Source of the DNA: Diploptera punctata
Lineage: Eukaryota; Arthropoda; Insecta; Blattodea; Blaberidae
Direction of reading: 5' to 3'
Length of the DNA stretch: 64,000 bases
Assembly (NCBI GenBank): GCA_030220185.1
Contig: JASPKZ010007297.1
Coordinates: 1,086,001 to 1,150,000 of the forward strand
Shown: positions 40,066 to 50,752 of the stretch, one piece after another
Layout of the letters: each line of letters begins with the position of its first letter
How positions within the stretch are numbered: position 1 is the stretch's first letter
The notes under the pieces: model-generated
Seen by the model: the letters and a program-made list of their open reading frames with translations, nothing else
Database searches by the model: none
Told to the model about the DNA's origin: nothing
Made by a program: the position numbers and the translations under genes

Positions 40066-40505
40066 TTTGAAGAGAAAAATGTTCGCCTAGACCGAGACTC
40101 GAACCCGGGACCTTTGGCTTGCCGGGCCAAATGCTCTACCCGGGTTCGAGTCTCGGTCTAGGTGAAAATTTTTCTCTTCAAATATAATTTATCTTTCATT
40201 GAGAAATGTTAAATTAATAATAAAAACATCATTAGAAGCCTTACTAGCTTTATAAAGTAATGTTAAATTCCCAATAAATGTCTTCTTAACTAAGAAGCCG
40301 CCATTTGCAATGGTTTCAAAAGCATTTGGTGAGAGGGAATTACAACGTATATAAGAGAAAAATTTGCATCTAGATCGCAACTCGCCTCGGTAGCTCAGTT
40401 GGTAGAGCATTTGGCCCGGCAAGCCAAAGGTCCCGGGTTCGAGTCTCGGATTATGCGAAAATTTTTCTCTTCAAATGTAATTTATCTTTCATTGAGAAAT
40501 GTTAA
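40066..40505. repeat. tRNA-containing repeat: inverted fragment plus forward unit
   Basis: A reverse tRNA-like part (40083-40140) turns at about 40140 into a forward 3' tail, then a full forward unit with the tRNA-like segment at 40384-40457. That segment has GGC, not GGA, in the anticodon place, and a changed acceptor end. This is the same kind of head-to-head turn as at 4109. Confidence 0.7.
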
Positions 40506-40801
40506 GGGGCACGCCGTAGCGTAGTGGTTAAGGCACTGAGCTACAAGCCGGAGGGTCAAGGGTTCAAGTCCCGTTGGGGTCAGGATTTTTAAACTGACCC
40601 AAACCCTCTGGCGGCACTATGGCCCTGGGGTCGACTCAGCCTCTAACGGAAATGAGTACCAGACGCTTGTTCTGGGGGTAAAGGCGGCCGTCACGCAGGG
40701 CTGACAACCCGGCTGACGTAAAGTGCCGATTGTCTAGAAAAAGTGGGAGCCTTAACTTCCTACTACCCCAAGGGCCTCCGGGTCTGTTGTGGGATCACTT
40801 T
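40506..40801 (+). repeat. SINE-A with target duplication
   Basis: Complete 296-bp copy from GGGGCACGCCGTAGCG to GGGATCACTTT. Flanked by TTGAGAAATGTTAA at 40492-40505 and 40802-40815, i.e. it inserted in the tail of the tRNA-containing repeat. Confidence 0.92.
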
Positions 40802-40909
40802 TTGAGAAATGTTAAATTAATAATAAAAACATGATAAGGTTTTATTTACAACATGCTTAAATTGTTTGTGTTTAAGAAGTTTAATATTGGAAGGAAGATA
40901 ATTATATAG

Positions 40910-41645
40910 ATTATTTAACTCATGCCCCAAATGGGAGTCAACGACCAATTGCGTTTGAATGAATTTTGATTTATAACCAATCATAGTCGTTTTTCACCTG
41001 GAATTTATCAAATAAGTTTATCATATTAAAGAAATAATCTCCTTTTTATCATTCTGAATAGGCCAGAGCATTATTTTGTAGTGACTGACTCTCTAAGAAA
41101 TATGGCTACCAAATTGTGTGTGTATATATATAGTGCACGAATGTAAACAGAAACTGCATGTAGGATATAATAGAAAAACTTTGTAGTAATTGATTATACC
41201 ATAATGAAAAGAAACCATTGTTTGCACTTTCTTAAACATATTATTTCCCAGGAATTTACATTCCAGAAAAATGTAGTTTACATCATAGGATATCAGAAAT
41301 TAATTAATAACCTATAATGTTGGTTATAAACAGTTTGATGTGTTTAATTTTTTCTTCACTAGGGTGCACTCTTACAATATTGTGATCCTTTGGCAATAAA
41401 TAATATGATCTGGTTGCAGTGATGAACAAATGAAGCACAAGCAAACGTTTCTCATTTGTTTTCAAACATCACCGTTTACATTAAATATGTAAATATTTTA
41501 AAATAACTATATTTAAATAATGATTTGTGAGTAAACAGTTAATTTTATTCATTAAATAGTCCTAACAAATGCCACTCTTGATTTCCAAATTCTCTAGATA
41601 AATTGGAAATCACTTGTGGCGTTACTTATGATTACTACCTCTATG
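40910..41645 (+). mobile_element. Second copy of the RT-insertion element
   Basis: Begins TAGATTATTTAACTCATGCC and ends with the hairpin AATGCCACTCTTGATTTCC ... GGAAATCACTTGTGGCGTT, followed by ACTTATGATTACT. It shares its inside with 16022-16660 (GTTGGTTATA, TTTGATGTGTTTAATTTTTT, CATTTGTTTTCAAACATC). The same few RT bases flank both copies. Confidence 0.6.
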
Positions 41646-41914
41646 TGATATGCACGAAAACCGCTTTCTCAGGCCATAACAGTTCTTCTAGGACTAATAT
41701 CTGGCATTATGATGATGATGATATGATATGCTATTCAGGCTTATATGGAGATTCATTCATTTGTCTCTTAATCGTCCCTGAAAGTGTGTATCATCATCAC
41801 GGAAACACCCTGTACTGATTTGTTCACTAGGAAGAACTGTTCAGTTTGCTCATCTCTAATTTATAAATGTTGTATGATTTATTTTTTCAGAGGATAGTAA
41901 CAGAAAACAACAAG

Positions 41915-41971
41915 ATGATGCACGAGATATTAATGGCCCTGGCTGGGTACTCCAGCAGTTTTTTAACAAAG
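41915..41971 (+). CDS. TUBGCP4: Gamma-tubulin complex component 4, coding exon 1
   Basis: ATG at 41915, reading MMHEILMALAGYSSSFLTK, then donor GTAATT. This matches the GCP4 start (MIHELL.ALSGYPG). GCP4 (Drosophila Grip75) is a subunit of the gamma-tubulin ring complex that nucleates microtubules. A TTTTTTCAG at 41882-41890 may be the acceptor of this exon, with 24 bases of 5' UTR before ATG. Phase 0 out. Confidence 0.88.
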
Positions 41972-42265
41972 GTAATTTTCAGTTTTATCCATCCCATGAC
42001 TCGCCAATCTTCCCTGATCCTTGCCACCATCTTCCAATTCCTTTCTGCTAGAAAGTTCTGAGTCCTCCCATCTTCTCTCCTCCTACCCACTATCAACCAA
42101 TTCTTTGCTCCTAGAAGTACAAGGGTCTAAATTATAATCTATAACTGCTCAAGCAGTGTTTTTACTCTCCACTATGAAGCCTGCATTAGCCCCAGTCGAC
42201 ACGCATGTGGCTTCCCTCCTTTAACTGTATATAAAGTATTATATATAATCTTACCTTTATAACTA

Positions 42266-42567
42266 GGGGCACGCCGTAGCGTAGTGGTTAAGGCACTGAG
42301 CTACAAGCTGGAGGGTCGAGGGTTCAAGTCCCATTGGGGTCAGGATTTTTAAACTGACCAAAACCCTCTGGCGGCACTATGGCCCTGGGGTCGACTCAGC
42401 CTCTAACTGAAATGAGTACCAGATGCTTGTTCTGGGGTAAAGGCGGCCGTCACGCAGGGCTGACAACCCAGCTGACATAAAGTGCCGATTGTCTAGAAAA
42501 AGTGGGAGCCTTAACCTCCTACTACCCCAAGGGCCTCCTGAGGCCTGTTGTGGGATCACTTTACTTT
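42266..42567 (+). repeat. SINE-A with target duplication
   Basis: Full copy, flanked by CTTACCTTTATAACTA (42250-42265) and CTTACCTTATAACTA (42568-42582), one T apart. Lies in TUBGCP4 intron 1. Confidence 0.9.
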
Positions 42568-42714
42568 ACTTACCTTATAACTATATCTCTTTCAAGCTAA
42601 GTTCCAGTTCTAATGTATACAAACCAGATGTATGGACTGCAATTTCATTGGTCAAGTAACTATTTTTCCTTTAAACGTATAAGAAAATGTAATTTATATT
42701 TAAATTAATATTGG

Positions 42715-42918
42715 GAAGTAAACATTATGAGGTTATATCATTAATAGTGAGTGGAGAACATATTTTTAACTACTCACCTCATATAATTTCAAATTTCTTT
42801 GATACCGGCAGTTTCAGACAATATTTTGTCCCTCTTCAGTCATGGCTTCCATGACTGAAATTTGAAATTATATGAGGTGAGTCATTAAAAATATGTTCTC
42901 CACTCACTATTAATAAAA
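42715..42918. mobile_element. PLE-end inverted repeat with hammerhead-like motif
   Basis: Arms with AGTGAGTGGAGAACATATTT and TATATGAGGTGAGT face each other around 42848. The reverse strand holds a complete core (next entry). Left boundary: GGGAAGTAAACATTATGAGG. Confidence 0.7.
42799..42846 (-). ncRNA. Hammerhead-ribozyme-like motif, all core bases present
   Basis: In reverse: stem I TGA/TCA, CTGAAGA (42839-42833), stem II GGGACAA with TTGTCT, GAAA, stem III AC/GT around TGCCG, triplet GTA with A at 42803. The cognate copy at 12907 has G there. So this copy keeps the permissive base while that one lost it. Confidence 0.6.
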
Positions 42919-42999
42919 TGTAATTTGTTTGGGAGAGAAATTCAATATCACTTTAGCACCAATAAATAAATTTAGTCTGGGTAATCTACTAACTAATAA

Positions 43000-43205
43000 G
43001 AATTTTGGAATATATTAAACAGTACCAACTAAATTGGAAACACCATCTTGAAAGAATGAGTTTAAATCGGATCCCCAAAGCTGTTTATAATTATATACCA
43101 AGAGGACGAAGATCTCTGGGCCGTCCTATGAAACACTGGAGGGAAAATTTTCTATAGGATCATAACAGGCCTTGGTCTAATACTTGGAAGGAAGAAGAAG
43201 ACTAA
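43000..43205 (+). mobile_element. RTE-like 3' end fragment
   Basis: Nearly the same as 11475-11690: ILEYIKQYQLNWKHHLERM, AVYNYIPRGRRSLGRP, then GGAAGGAAGAAGAAG. Embedded between PLE linker (42930-42999) and PLE GIY-YIG sequence. Confidence 0.7.
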
Positions 43206-43560
43206 TAAGAAAGTTAATACCCCACATAGTAAAAATTCTGGAATTTATCAAATTAGTTGTAAAGACTGCAGTAAGATATGTATAGGAAAAACAAAAAAGG
43301 AATTTAGACACTCACACAAAAGAACACTTTAGAAATATTAAAAATGGTGAAATTGAAAAATCAGCAATTGCAGCTCATAGTTTGCTAGAGAGTCATAAAA
43401 TTGAAAAAGAAGCTAAACTTTTAAAACATTTGAAAAATACCTTTGTATTTGATGGTTTGGAAAAATATATATGTTCAAAGGAAAACATTTGGTTCCATGA
43501 ATTTTGAAATTCCCTGGGAGAAAGATTTGATCTCAAAGTTCATAAAATAAACATCAGTTG
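43205..43560 (+). mobile_element. PLE GIY-YIG fragment
   Basis: SGIYQISCKDCSKICIGKTK at about 43237, then KNTLEILKMVKLKN in a shifted frame, AIAAHSLLESHKIEKEAKLL at 43363 and a tail with MNFEIPWEKDLISKF at 43498. The 42930-43000 piece upstream is the same element's linker (ISLAPINKFSLGNLL). Frames are broken. Confidence 0.75.
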
Positions 43561-43654
43561 GCAATATAATAGCAACACAATATGAGGTTTTACAAATAAA
43601 TAAGGATAATACAGACCAATTTAATCAAAATTACAGTGGGAGGAAACACTATGA

Positions 43655-44345
43655 GGCATTTACATTAATAAATGAGTTGGAGAAAATGCTTTAACATCTC
43701 ACCTCATAAAGTTACATGTCTTCACGATACTGGTTTCAAAGGTATATTTTTACTTCCATCTTCAGTCAAACTCCAAGTGTCGAAATTTCACCGTTAACAT
43801 CATATTTTGAACTGCCATCTGGTGCTGTCTTATGAACTTGGAGATCAAATTATTCTCGTTGGGAATATCAAAATTCATGATTTTAAATTTATTTATTGAG
43901 ATATACATTCAGAAGAATAAATATAAAGCAATACATTTTTATATATTAAATTAATGTTGGGAAGTAAACATTATGAGGTATAATCATTAAAATTCATCGG
44001 AGAACATTTTGTTTAAACAACTCACCTCATAGGATTCATGCTTCCATGATACCGCGGTTTCAAACACAGTATCATGGAAGCATGAATCCTATGAGGTGAG
44101 TTGTTAAACAAAATGTTCTCCAATGAATTTTAAATTTTTATATGCCCAACGAGAATAATTTGATCTCCAAGTTCATAAAATCAACACCAGTGGCAGTTTA
44201 GAAGATGATGTTAATGGCGAAATTTCGACAGTTGGAATTTGACTGAAGATGGAAGTTAAACTATACTTTTGAAACCGGTATCGTGAAGACACGCAACTTT
44301 ATGAGGTGAGATGTTAAAGCATTTTCTCCAACTCATTCATTAATA
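43655..44345. mobile_element. Nested PLE-end inverted repeats
   Basis: Outer arms: 43663-43800 (GAGTTGGAGAAAATGCTTTA, CATCTCACCTCAT) and 44215-44345 (reverse complement). Inside, a second pair at 43985-44060 and 44065-44140 (GGAGAACATTTTGTTTAAAC, CATGCTTCCATGATACCG). So one PLE-end hairpin sits in another. The end motif GGGAAGTAAACATTATGAGG is at 43958. Confidence 0.75.
44241..44282 (+). ncRNA. Hammerhead-ribozyme-like motif, core present, palindromic stem III
   Basis: CTGAAGA 44243-44249; stem II GGAAGT (44251-44256) with ACTTTT (44265-44270); GAAA 44271-44274; palindrome ACCGGT 44274-44279; triplet GTA ending at 44280; stem I only GA/TC (44241-44242, 44281-44282). No hairpin loop is possible in stem III, so two molecules would have to pair. 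Confidence 0.55.
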
Positions 44346-44404
44346 CAGACCGAACTTATTTATCAGATGGCAACTTTGAAGATGTAGACCAAAACTCGAC
44401 AGTT

Positions 44405-44465
44405 GTAATGATGGCTGAAGATGGGAGGGATTCCTCTTGAAAACTGCAGTTTCCGTGCTTGAAGA
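44405..44465 (+). ncRNA. Hammerhead-ribozyme-like motif, AAACTGCAGTTT stem III
   Basis: CTGAAGA 44415-44421; GGGAGG (44423-44428) with CCTCTT (44433-44438); GAAA 44439-44442; 12-base palindrome AAACTGCAGTTT 44441-44452; C at 44453. A sibling at 15173-15212 has TCTGTAGTTT. Stem I is weak. It belongs to a PLE end, as GAAGAACAGGTGAG follows. Confidence 0.45.
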
Positions 44466-44521
44466 ACAGGTGAGATACAACTCATTTTATTAATTTGTAT
44501 TAATTCTAGTTGTATTTGCAG

Positions 44522-44668
44522 GTGATGGATTATGATAAATTTGTAGACCAGCGGAGAAAGCATTAATAAAGCTGGTTCTTGAAATAAATTCAGATTTCTC
44601 ATCCCTCAGGAAGTTTGTTGATAGCAACAGATTCTTCACAGGACTGCACAGAAATGATGAAGATGGTG
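44522..44668 (+). CDS. TUBGCP4: Gamma-tubulin complex component 4, coding exon 2
   Basis: Acceptor GTATTTGCAG ends at 44521. Reads VMDYDKFVD, then after one missing base PAEKALIKLVLEINSDFSSL and RKFVDSNRFFTGLHRNDEDG, matching the GCP4 stretch PFLHPSETSVLNRL...FTEFI. The break is at GTAGACCAGCGG (about 44550-44561), where an extra C would restore the frame. Donor GTAAGT after 44668. With that base the phases fit exon 1 (0) and exon 3 (1). Confidence 0.82.
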
Positions 44669-44852
44669 GTAAGTAGATGTCATTCTCTTCCTTTATCCCC
44701 TTTAAGCAAATTTTAAAGCAATGAAGCTATTAAAGGTGTTCTCATGAAAAGATTTTTGAAAAATGTTTGCACATCTTCACTGACACTATCAATAGAAGGC
44801 AAAAATGACATTGACAAAAATTTATATGTGGATATATATATGTATGTATAGT

Positions 44853-45168
44853 CCTGCACCATAGCCAAGTGATTAAGGCAAGAAGCCTTGGAGCAGAGCT
44901 ACAGGACTTGCGCTGGTTTGAGTCCCCATGGGGGAAGAAATTTTCTCATCGAATTTTGGCCAGTATAGTACCGGTGCCCACCCAGCATCATGAGGCATTT
45001 GTGTAGTCTCCGGGTTGAGAAAATCATGTATAAAAGCTGGGAGACCCGACATATTGACCACATGTCACCCCTACACTGGATGGATAATCGTCTACCACAG
45101 TGATTAACACATGGATGTGAGGCCAAGAGCCGGCTGGTAGGCCATTGGCCTTCTAGGCCTGTCACACT
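44853..45168 (+). repeat. SINE-D, near full copy
   Basis: tRNA-like head (CCATAGCCAAGTGATTAAGG, B-box-like GGTTTGAGTCC at 44914-44924) and body to CTAGGCCTGTCA. Reference copy for the fragments at 9935, 10790, 25254 and 53425. Confidence 0.75.
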
Positions 45169-45175
45169 ATGGAAT

Positions 45176-45204
45176 TATATATATATATATATATATATAT
45201 CCAT
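45176..45204. repeat. TA microsatellite and CCAT run
   Basis: (TA)n at 45177-45200 followed by CCATCCATCCATCC, the tail-side repeat of the neighbouring SINE-C. Confidence 0.8.
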
Positions 45205-45545
45205 CCATCCATCCATAGTAATTCTGCCCGAGGGCAGGTCTTTCACTGCTACCATAACATTTTCATGCTATGCTTTGCAGCTTTACTAGGGAATTGTAGG
45301 TGTGGTAGCTTCCCGTTGCTTTCCACACCGGTGAAGGATGATGATGATGATATGATAAGGATGATGATGATGGCCATATGATTTTGGGGACCGTTTGGGC
45401 CTTAAAGTTTTCCTGACATTTGTCTTACAGGTGAGGAAAAATCCCGATAAAAACCTCACCCAGAAAAACTGCCCCAACTGGGGATCAAACCCGGGCCCCC
45501 TGCGTGACAAGGCAGCACGCTACCTCGAGACCACAGCGGTGGACA
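45205..45545 (-). repeat. SINE-C copy 1 of a pair
   Basis: Reverse copy with head at about 45475-45545 (reverse: GTGGTCTCGAGGTAGCGTGC, GGTTTGATCCC) and tail at 45205. Separated from the next copy by a short TA run. Confidence 0.75.
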
Positions 45546-45555
45546 TATATATATA

Positions 45556-45880
45556 CATCCATCCGTAGTAATTCTGCCTGAGGGCAGGTCTTTCACTGCA
45601 ATCATAGCATTTTCATGCTATGCTTTGCAGCTTTACTAGAGAGTTGTAGGTGTGATAGCTTCCCGCTGCTTTCCACACCGGTGAAGGATAATGATAAGGA
45701 TGATGATGTTGGCCAGATCATTTTCGGGAACCATTGGACCTTAAGCTTCCTGACATTTGTCTTACAGGTGAGGAAAAACTCCGAAAAAACCTCACCCGGG
45801 AGCCTGTCCCAACTGGAAATCGAACCCAGCCTTCTGCATGATAAGGCAGTATGCTACCTTGAGACCACAGCGGTGAGCTA
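45556..45880 (-). repeat. SINE-C copy 2 of a pair
   Basis: Same orientation, 350 bp further on, with more changes. The CATCC tail run at 45556 abuts the previous copy's head, so the two form a tandem pair. Confidence 0.75.
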
Positions 45881-45954
45881 TATATATACACACACACACG
45901 CACATAGGGTGTCTCTAAAGTCACTATCCATTTCAATAAAGGAAACAATATTGT

Positions 45955-46235
45955 TTATTTTTTCTTTCACTCACCTCATACTTCATAACTCCTCGCAGAC
46001 CCAGGGTTTCATCACATCATTTGTGACATTCTCAATGCTGTGTCACGTTCACAACTGACGTCCAACAGCCTTCTATTCTGCAGGATAGAAGGCCATTGGA
46101 TGTCAGTTGTGAACGTGACACAGCATTGAGAATGTCACAAATGATGTGACGAAACCCTAGGTCTGCAAGGAGTTATGAAGTATGAGGTGAGTGAAAGAAA
46201 AAATAAACAATATTAATAAACCTCAGTGTTATTTC
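45955..46235. mobile_element. PLE-end inverted repeat inside the mariner element
   Basis: Arms of about 125 bp (TTTTTTCTTTCACTCACCTC, ATTTGTGACATTCTCAATGC) turn near 46082. The flanking AATAAAGGAA recurs at 45936 and 46250, probably a target duplication. The forward arm carries a hammerhead-like motif with ACCCTAGGT. Confidence 0.7.
46120..46172 (+). ncRNA. Hammerhead-like motif with altered core
   Basis: Stem I GCA/TGC, TTGAGAA where CTGANGA is expected, stem II GTCACA/TGTGAC, GAAA, ACCCTAGGT, C before TGC. Two more copies (60126-60168 forward, 63446-63490 reverse) have the same A in place of the catalytic G8. Confidence 0.45.
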
Positions 46236-46665
46236 CTATCTACATAACTTAATAAAGGAAGCAATGTTTGAAAAATCAATGTTATTGTGAAGTTTTACAC
46301 ATATTCTACTGTCATGTAGGTGAAAACACATACTCCATCTTTCAGCTGTAAAACAAAATGTAGACTTCAACATTTAAACTGTAGAAAAGCCTGCTGCTTC
46401 TATGATACAATTGCGTAAATCAAGCAGACGTGATAAGGATGTTTTCGTAGAGTGAAACGTAGAATTTTCCACACTGTATTGCTAGGGGCATTCAACTTCC
46501 TACTGAAGCATCAAGTTGATGCGTTTGGACTATCGCTGGCAATTTTGAATGTGTTGTACTGTTTCTGCTGATAAGCGTGGTCATCCATGATGTGCCTCAT
46601 CACACACACTGCTGGTACGCTTAAATTTGTTTACAAGCAGATGAATGTGTGCCTTTGTAGGGGCT

Positions 46666-49600
46666 TACATACTTACTCACTGGCACTATCGAACCCGTAG
46701 GTTCATGGCCACGCGGACATAAGCTCTCCATACATCCCTATCCTGAGCTAATGCTTTCCAATCATTTCCTGTATAATCTACTTCCCTCAAATCATAGTTA
46801 ATGTTATTCTCCCACCTCATTCTTGGTCTACCAACTAGGCGTTTTCCCTCTGACTTTCCTACAAGAAGCTTCATTGCAAGTCTTTCATTCCCCATACGTG
46901 CAACATTTCCTGCCCATCGCAGTCTACGAGACTTAACTGTTCTTATTATATCTGGCTTCCTATAAAGACAACGTAGTTCATTGTTATGTAGTCTTCTCCA
47001 TTCACCTGTCTGTTCATCTCTCTTTGGTCCAAAAATTTTCCTAAGTACTTTATTCTCAAATACTTGTAATCTCCTTTCCTCCCTTAAAGTAAGAGTCCAT
47101 GTTTCGCACCCATATAATATAACTGGTAGAATAATAGTTTTATATATTTTCAGTTTAACGTATTTTTTAAAGGAGTTGGGACATCAAGAGTCTCTGCAAT
47201 GCATAATAGCACGCATTTCCAGAATTGAGCCTATGTTTAATTTCTTTGTGCATCTCATTCCTATTTGTGATTATTGTTCCTAGGTATTTGAATTCAGCCA
47301 CTTCCTCAAAATTTCCCTCATTTGTCATTAGCTGTCCATTTCCATTATATAATGTATTTCTACGTGTGACCATATATTTAGTTTTATTGATATTTACTTC
47401 CAGTCCTAATTTCTTAGTGTTACTCAATAGTGTGTGCGTGTTGTCCTTTAGTATCTCCTCGCTATCGGCCAATAATACTACATCATCAGCATAAACTAAC
47501 AGCTTATTAATACCATTGAGTTGTAAGCCTTCCTCATTCTCTAAAGATTTAATGGCATGCTCTAGTACAAAATTAAATAGTAGAGGAGATAGTGCATCTC
47601 CTTGCTTCAACCCATTCTGGATTTCAAAAGTGTCCGAAAACTGTTTGCCTACACGCACCCTACTCTTTGTGCCATTTAGACACATTCGTATAAGTCTAAC
47701 TAACTTTTTAGGAATTCCGAACTCCAGCAGGATACTATATAACTTCTCCCTCTTAATTGAATCATATGCTTTTTTGAAGTCTACATATAGTTGATGTACA
47801 GTACCATTATATTCCCATTTCTTTTCTAAAATCTGTCTTATACTAAAAATCTGATCTGTTGTAGACCTGTTTCTTCTAAATCCACATTGATGATCTCCTA
47901 GAATGTCATCAATATAGGGAGTAAGTCTGCTGACTAATATATTTGTTAGAATTTTGTATGAAGTTGAAAGTAATGAGATGCCCCTGTAGTTGTTGCAATC
48001 AGTTTTATCTCCTTTCTTATAAATTGGTATGATAATTGATTCCTTCCATTCATCTGGAAGAGCTTCTTTTTCCCAAATCATACTAAGCAACCAGCGTATC
48101 TTGTCCATCAATTTTTCTCCCCCTGATTTTATCAGTTCTGCTGGGATCTCATCTGAACCTGATGCTTTATACATCTTCAACTTTTCAATCGCCATTTCAA
48201 CCTCTAATGCATTTGGTTCTGCGACTAGCATTTCTGCTGTCTGTAAATTATCCTCCTCAATGTCCTGTTCTGTATGTACATTTAATAGCTGATTAAAGTA
48301 ACTTTTCCATCTATTTAATATACTCCTGGAATCTGCAATCATATCCCCATTTTCATTCCGAATTATGTTTGTTCTAGCCTGAAACCCTTTCTTCTCTATA
48401 CTAATTCCCTGATATAATTCTCTAATGTTCCTATTTTTTGCATTCATTTCAAGATCATTAATCTTCTCTCTCAAATATTCCCTCTTTTACTCTTTAGTAA
48501 CTTGGTGGTTTCCCGTCTAATACTACCCAATTGCTCTAAATTTACCTCATTTGGCTCGTGTAACCATTTCATTTTTGCTAGCTTTCTTTTCTTTACAGCG
48601 TCGGCACATTCCTCATCAAACCATTTCTTGTTTTGCCTCTTTTTTAAACAACCAATGCTTTCTGATGCTAACAATTTAATAGTATCTCTTATAGCCTCCT
48701 ATTCTTTATTTATATCAGTATCTTCTTCCTTTGCCACATTATCATCTGAAGATTCCAGTACTTCAAATCTATTAGCAATTTTGATTTGGTATTCTTGCCG
48801 TATTTCATCATTTTTCAAGTTTTTTAATTCAAATTTTACAGAATCGTCTTTAGCGTTTGTTCCTCTCATAAGCAATAGCCATTGTCTGACTTTCACTCTG
48901 ACCAGATGATGATCCGAATTGCAGTCTGTCCCTCTAACTGATCTAACATCGATGATGCTACTGTACCAGCGTTTATCCACTAATACATGATATATCTGAT
49001 TCCGAGTTTCTCCATCTGGGGACATCCAAGTGTTTTTATGAATATCCTAATGCTGAAATGTTGTGCTCTTAACAATGAGATTCTTTGATGTGGCAAATGT
49101 GACTAATCTAACCCCGTTGTCGTTACTATCTTCATGAAGACTGAATTTGCCTATTGTTGGTTTGAATATATCTTCCCACCCCACTTTTGCATTAAAATCT
49201 CCTAAGACAATTTTCATATGATATCGTGAAAGGCTATCAAATAAGCATTCTAATTCTTCATAGAACTCATCCTTGATCTTGTCATCTTTATCTTCTGTGG
49301 GGGCATGTACATTTACAATTATAAAATCATGTCGTTTACCCTTTAGAATTATGTATGATATCCTATCACTAACAAACTTAATATCTCTAATAGCGGATAG
49401 GATCCTCCTTCTGACTAAAAAACCTGTTCCAAATGCAGGTCTTTCTGCACCCCCATAGTATAATGCAAAGCTTCCTGATTCCTGACTACCTTCTCCTAGC
49501 CACCTAACTTCCTGTAAAGTGACTACATCCAAGGGCGATTTATCTAATTCCCGCGTTAATATCTCTAGTGCCCCGCTATTGTATAAAGTCCTAACATTCC

Positions 49601-49926
49601 ATGTTCCTAGGAACATGTCCCTGTGTTTGAGCCTTTGGCATGGGTTCCCTGAAGTAGTCCCTGCCCGGAGAGCCGAATGGGGGACTATTTGACCTCCGGA
49701 AAATTTTACCCCAGTTGAACCCATGTCCGCATTTCTTGACAGTTGTATTTTTACTGTGAAAGATCGTCACTCTTTCGACCAAGGTACTTTTTTCGTCTGG
49801 CTTATCACCTTCGACCAGTCTGGCATGGGTAACCCTATCGGCAACAATGCTACCGCCGGCATAGCTCTCAGGATCATTTAAGCACGCAAGCCACTCTACC
49901 ACGACAAGGTAAAAATACCATGGAGG
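46666..49926 (-). mobile_element. RTE-like retrotransposon, full length, with 15-bp target duplication
   Basis: GCCTTTGTAGGGGCT flanks both ends (46651-46665, 49927-49941). The 3' end is at 46666 ((GTAA)-like TTACATACTTACTC in this strand), the 5' end at 49926. Length 3261 bp. It is the same family as 17848-21030 and extends about 78 bp further at the 5' end, giving the family's probable start (CCATGGTATTTTTACCTTG in sense). Confidence 0.92.
46686..49902 (-). pseudogene. RTE polyprotein with several breaks
   Basis: Pieces in order: 49902-49591 (5' leader, GGSIVADRVTHARLVEGDKP); 49724-49047 endonuclease (MFLGTWNVRTLYNSGALEIL, VTLQEVRW, VLGDFNAKVG); a TAG for K near 49050; 49025-48699 (SPDGETRNQIYHVLVDKRW, SDHHLVRVK); a TAG for W near 48700; a one-base loss near 48480; 48474-47167 RT (GDKTDCNNYRGISLLSTSYK, YVDFKKAYDSIK, LLVYADDVVLLAD); stop near 47167; 46895-46686 tail. 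Catalytic motifs are intact, reading frame is not. Confidence 0.9.
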
Positions 49927-50149
49927 GCCTTTGTAGGGGCTGGTTTATGGAATTTATGGGTAAATTCAGCTCTGGTGTCTTCATATGACAATCTGCGTAC
50001 CCGTGCACAAACAATAGCAACCCGTTCTTCCGTGCTAAACATATTGCACTAAGCTAACCATGTATGCAAAGAAAAGAAAAAATATAACCGGTAGAATAAT
50101 AAAACTATATTCTCTCAATATTTAATTTTAGGAAGTTATATTTTGAGGT

Positions 50150-50752
50150 GGGGCACGCCGTAGCGTAGTGGTTAAGGCACTGAGCTACAAGCCTGAGGGT
50201 CGAGGGTTCAAGTCCCGTTGGGGTCAGGATTTTTAAACTGACCCAAACCCTCTGGCGGCACTATGGCCCTGGGGTCGACTCAGCCTCTAACGGAAATGAG
50301 TACCAGACACTTGTTCTGGGGGTAAAGGCGGCCGTCACGCAGGGCTGACAACCTGGCTGACATAAAGTGCCGATTGTCTAGAAAAAGTGGGAGCCTTAAC
50401 CTCTTACTACCCCAAGGGCCTCCTGAGGCCTGTTGTGGGATCACAAAGGGGGCATGCCGTAGCGTAGTGGTTAAGGCACTGAGCTACAAGCCGGAGGGTC
50501 GACGGTTCAAGTCCCGTTGGGGGTCAGGATTTTTAAACTGACCCAAACCCTCTGGCGGCACTATGGCCCTAGGGTCGACTCAGCCTCTAACGGAAATGAG
50601 TACCAGACGCCTGTTCTGGGGGTAAAGGCGGCCGTCACGCAGGGCAGACAACCCGGCTGACATCAAGTGCCGATTGTCTAGAAAAAGTGGGAGCCTTAAC
50701 CTCCTACTACCCCAAGGGTCTCCTGAGGCCTGTTGTGGGATCACTTTACTTT
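50150..50752 (+). repeat. SINE-A dimer within one target duplication
   Basis: Two head-to-tail SINE-A copies (50150-about 50446 and about 50448-50752) joined by CACAAAG. A single pair of TATATTTTGAGGT flanks the whole (50137-50149, 50753-50765), and none is at the junction. Confidence 0.88.

Larger units (their letters stand above)
46245..50042 (-). pseudogene. Mariner-superfamily transposase N-terminal half, split by an RTE
   Basis: From ATG at 50042 in reverse: MFSTEERVAIVCARVRRLSY, EDTRAEFTHKFHKPAPTK, then the RTE insertion, then (46651 on) AHIHLLVNKFKRTSSVCDEA, a stop where a GRPR-type G/R is expected, RLSAETVQHIQNCQR, and after a frame change NTVWKILRFTLRKHPYHVCL. This is the helix-turn-helix half of the family (..F..TGSV.D....GRPR; S.WRIL...L..HPY). 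No catalytic part is left. Confidence 0.75.

Noticed and set aside
44546..44668. Alternative TUBGCP4 exon 2 start at TTTGTAG (44545)
   Set aside because: It would keep the frame of PAEKAL but leaves no link to exon 1 in phase; the TTTGCAG acceptor at 44521 with one missing base explains both the protein match and the phases better.
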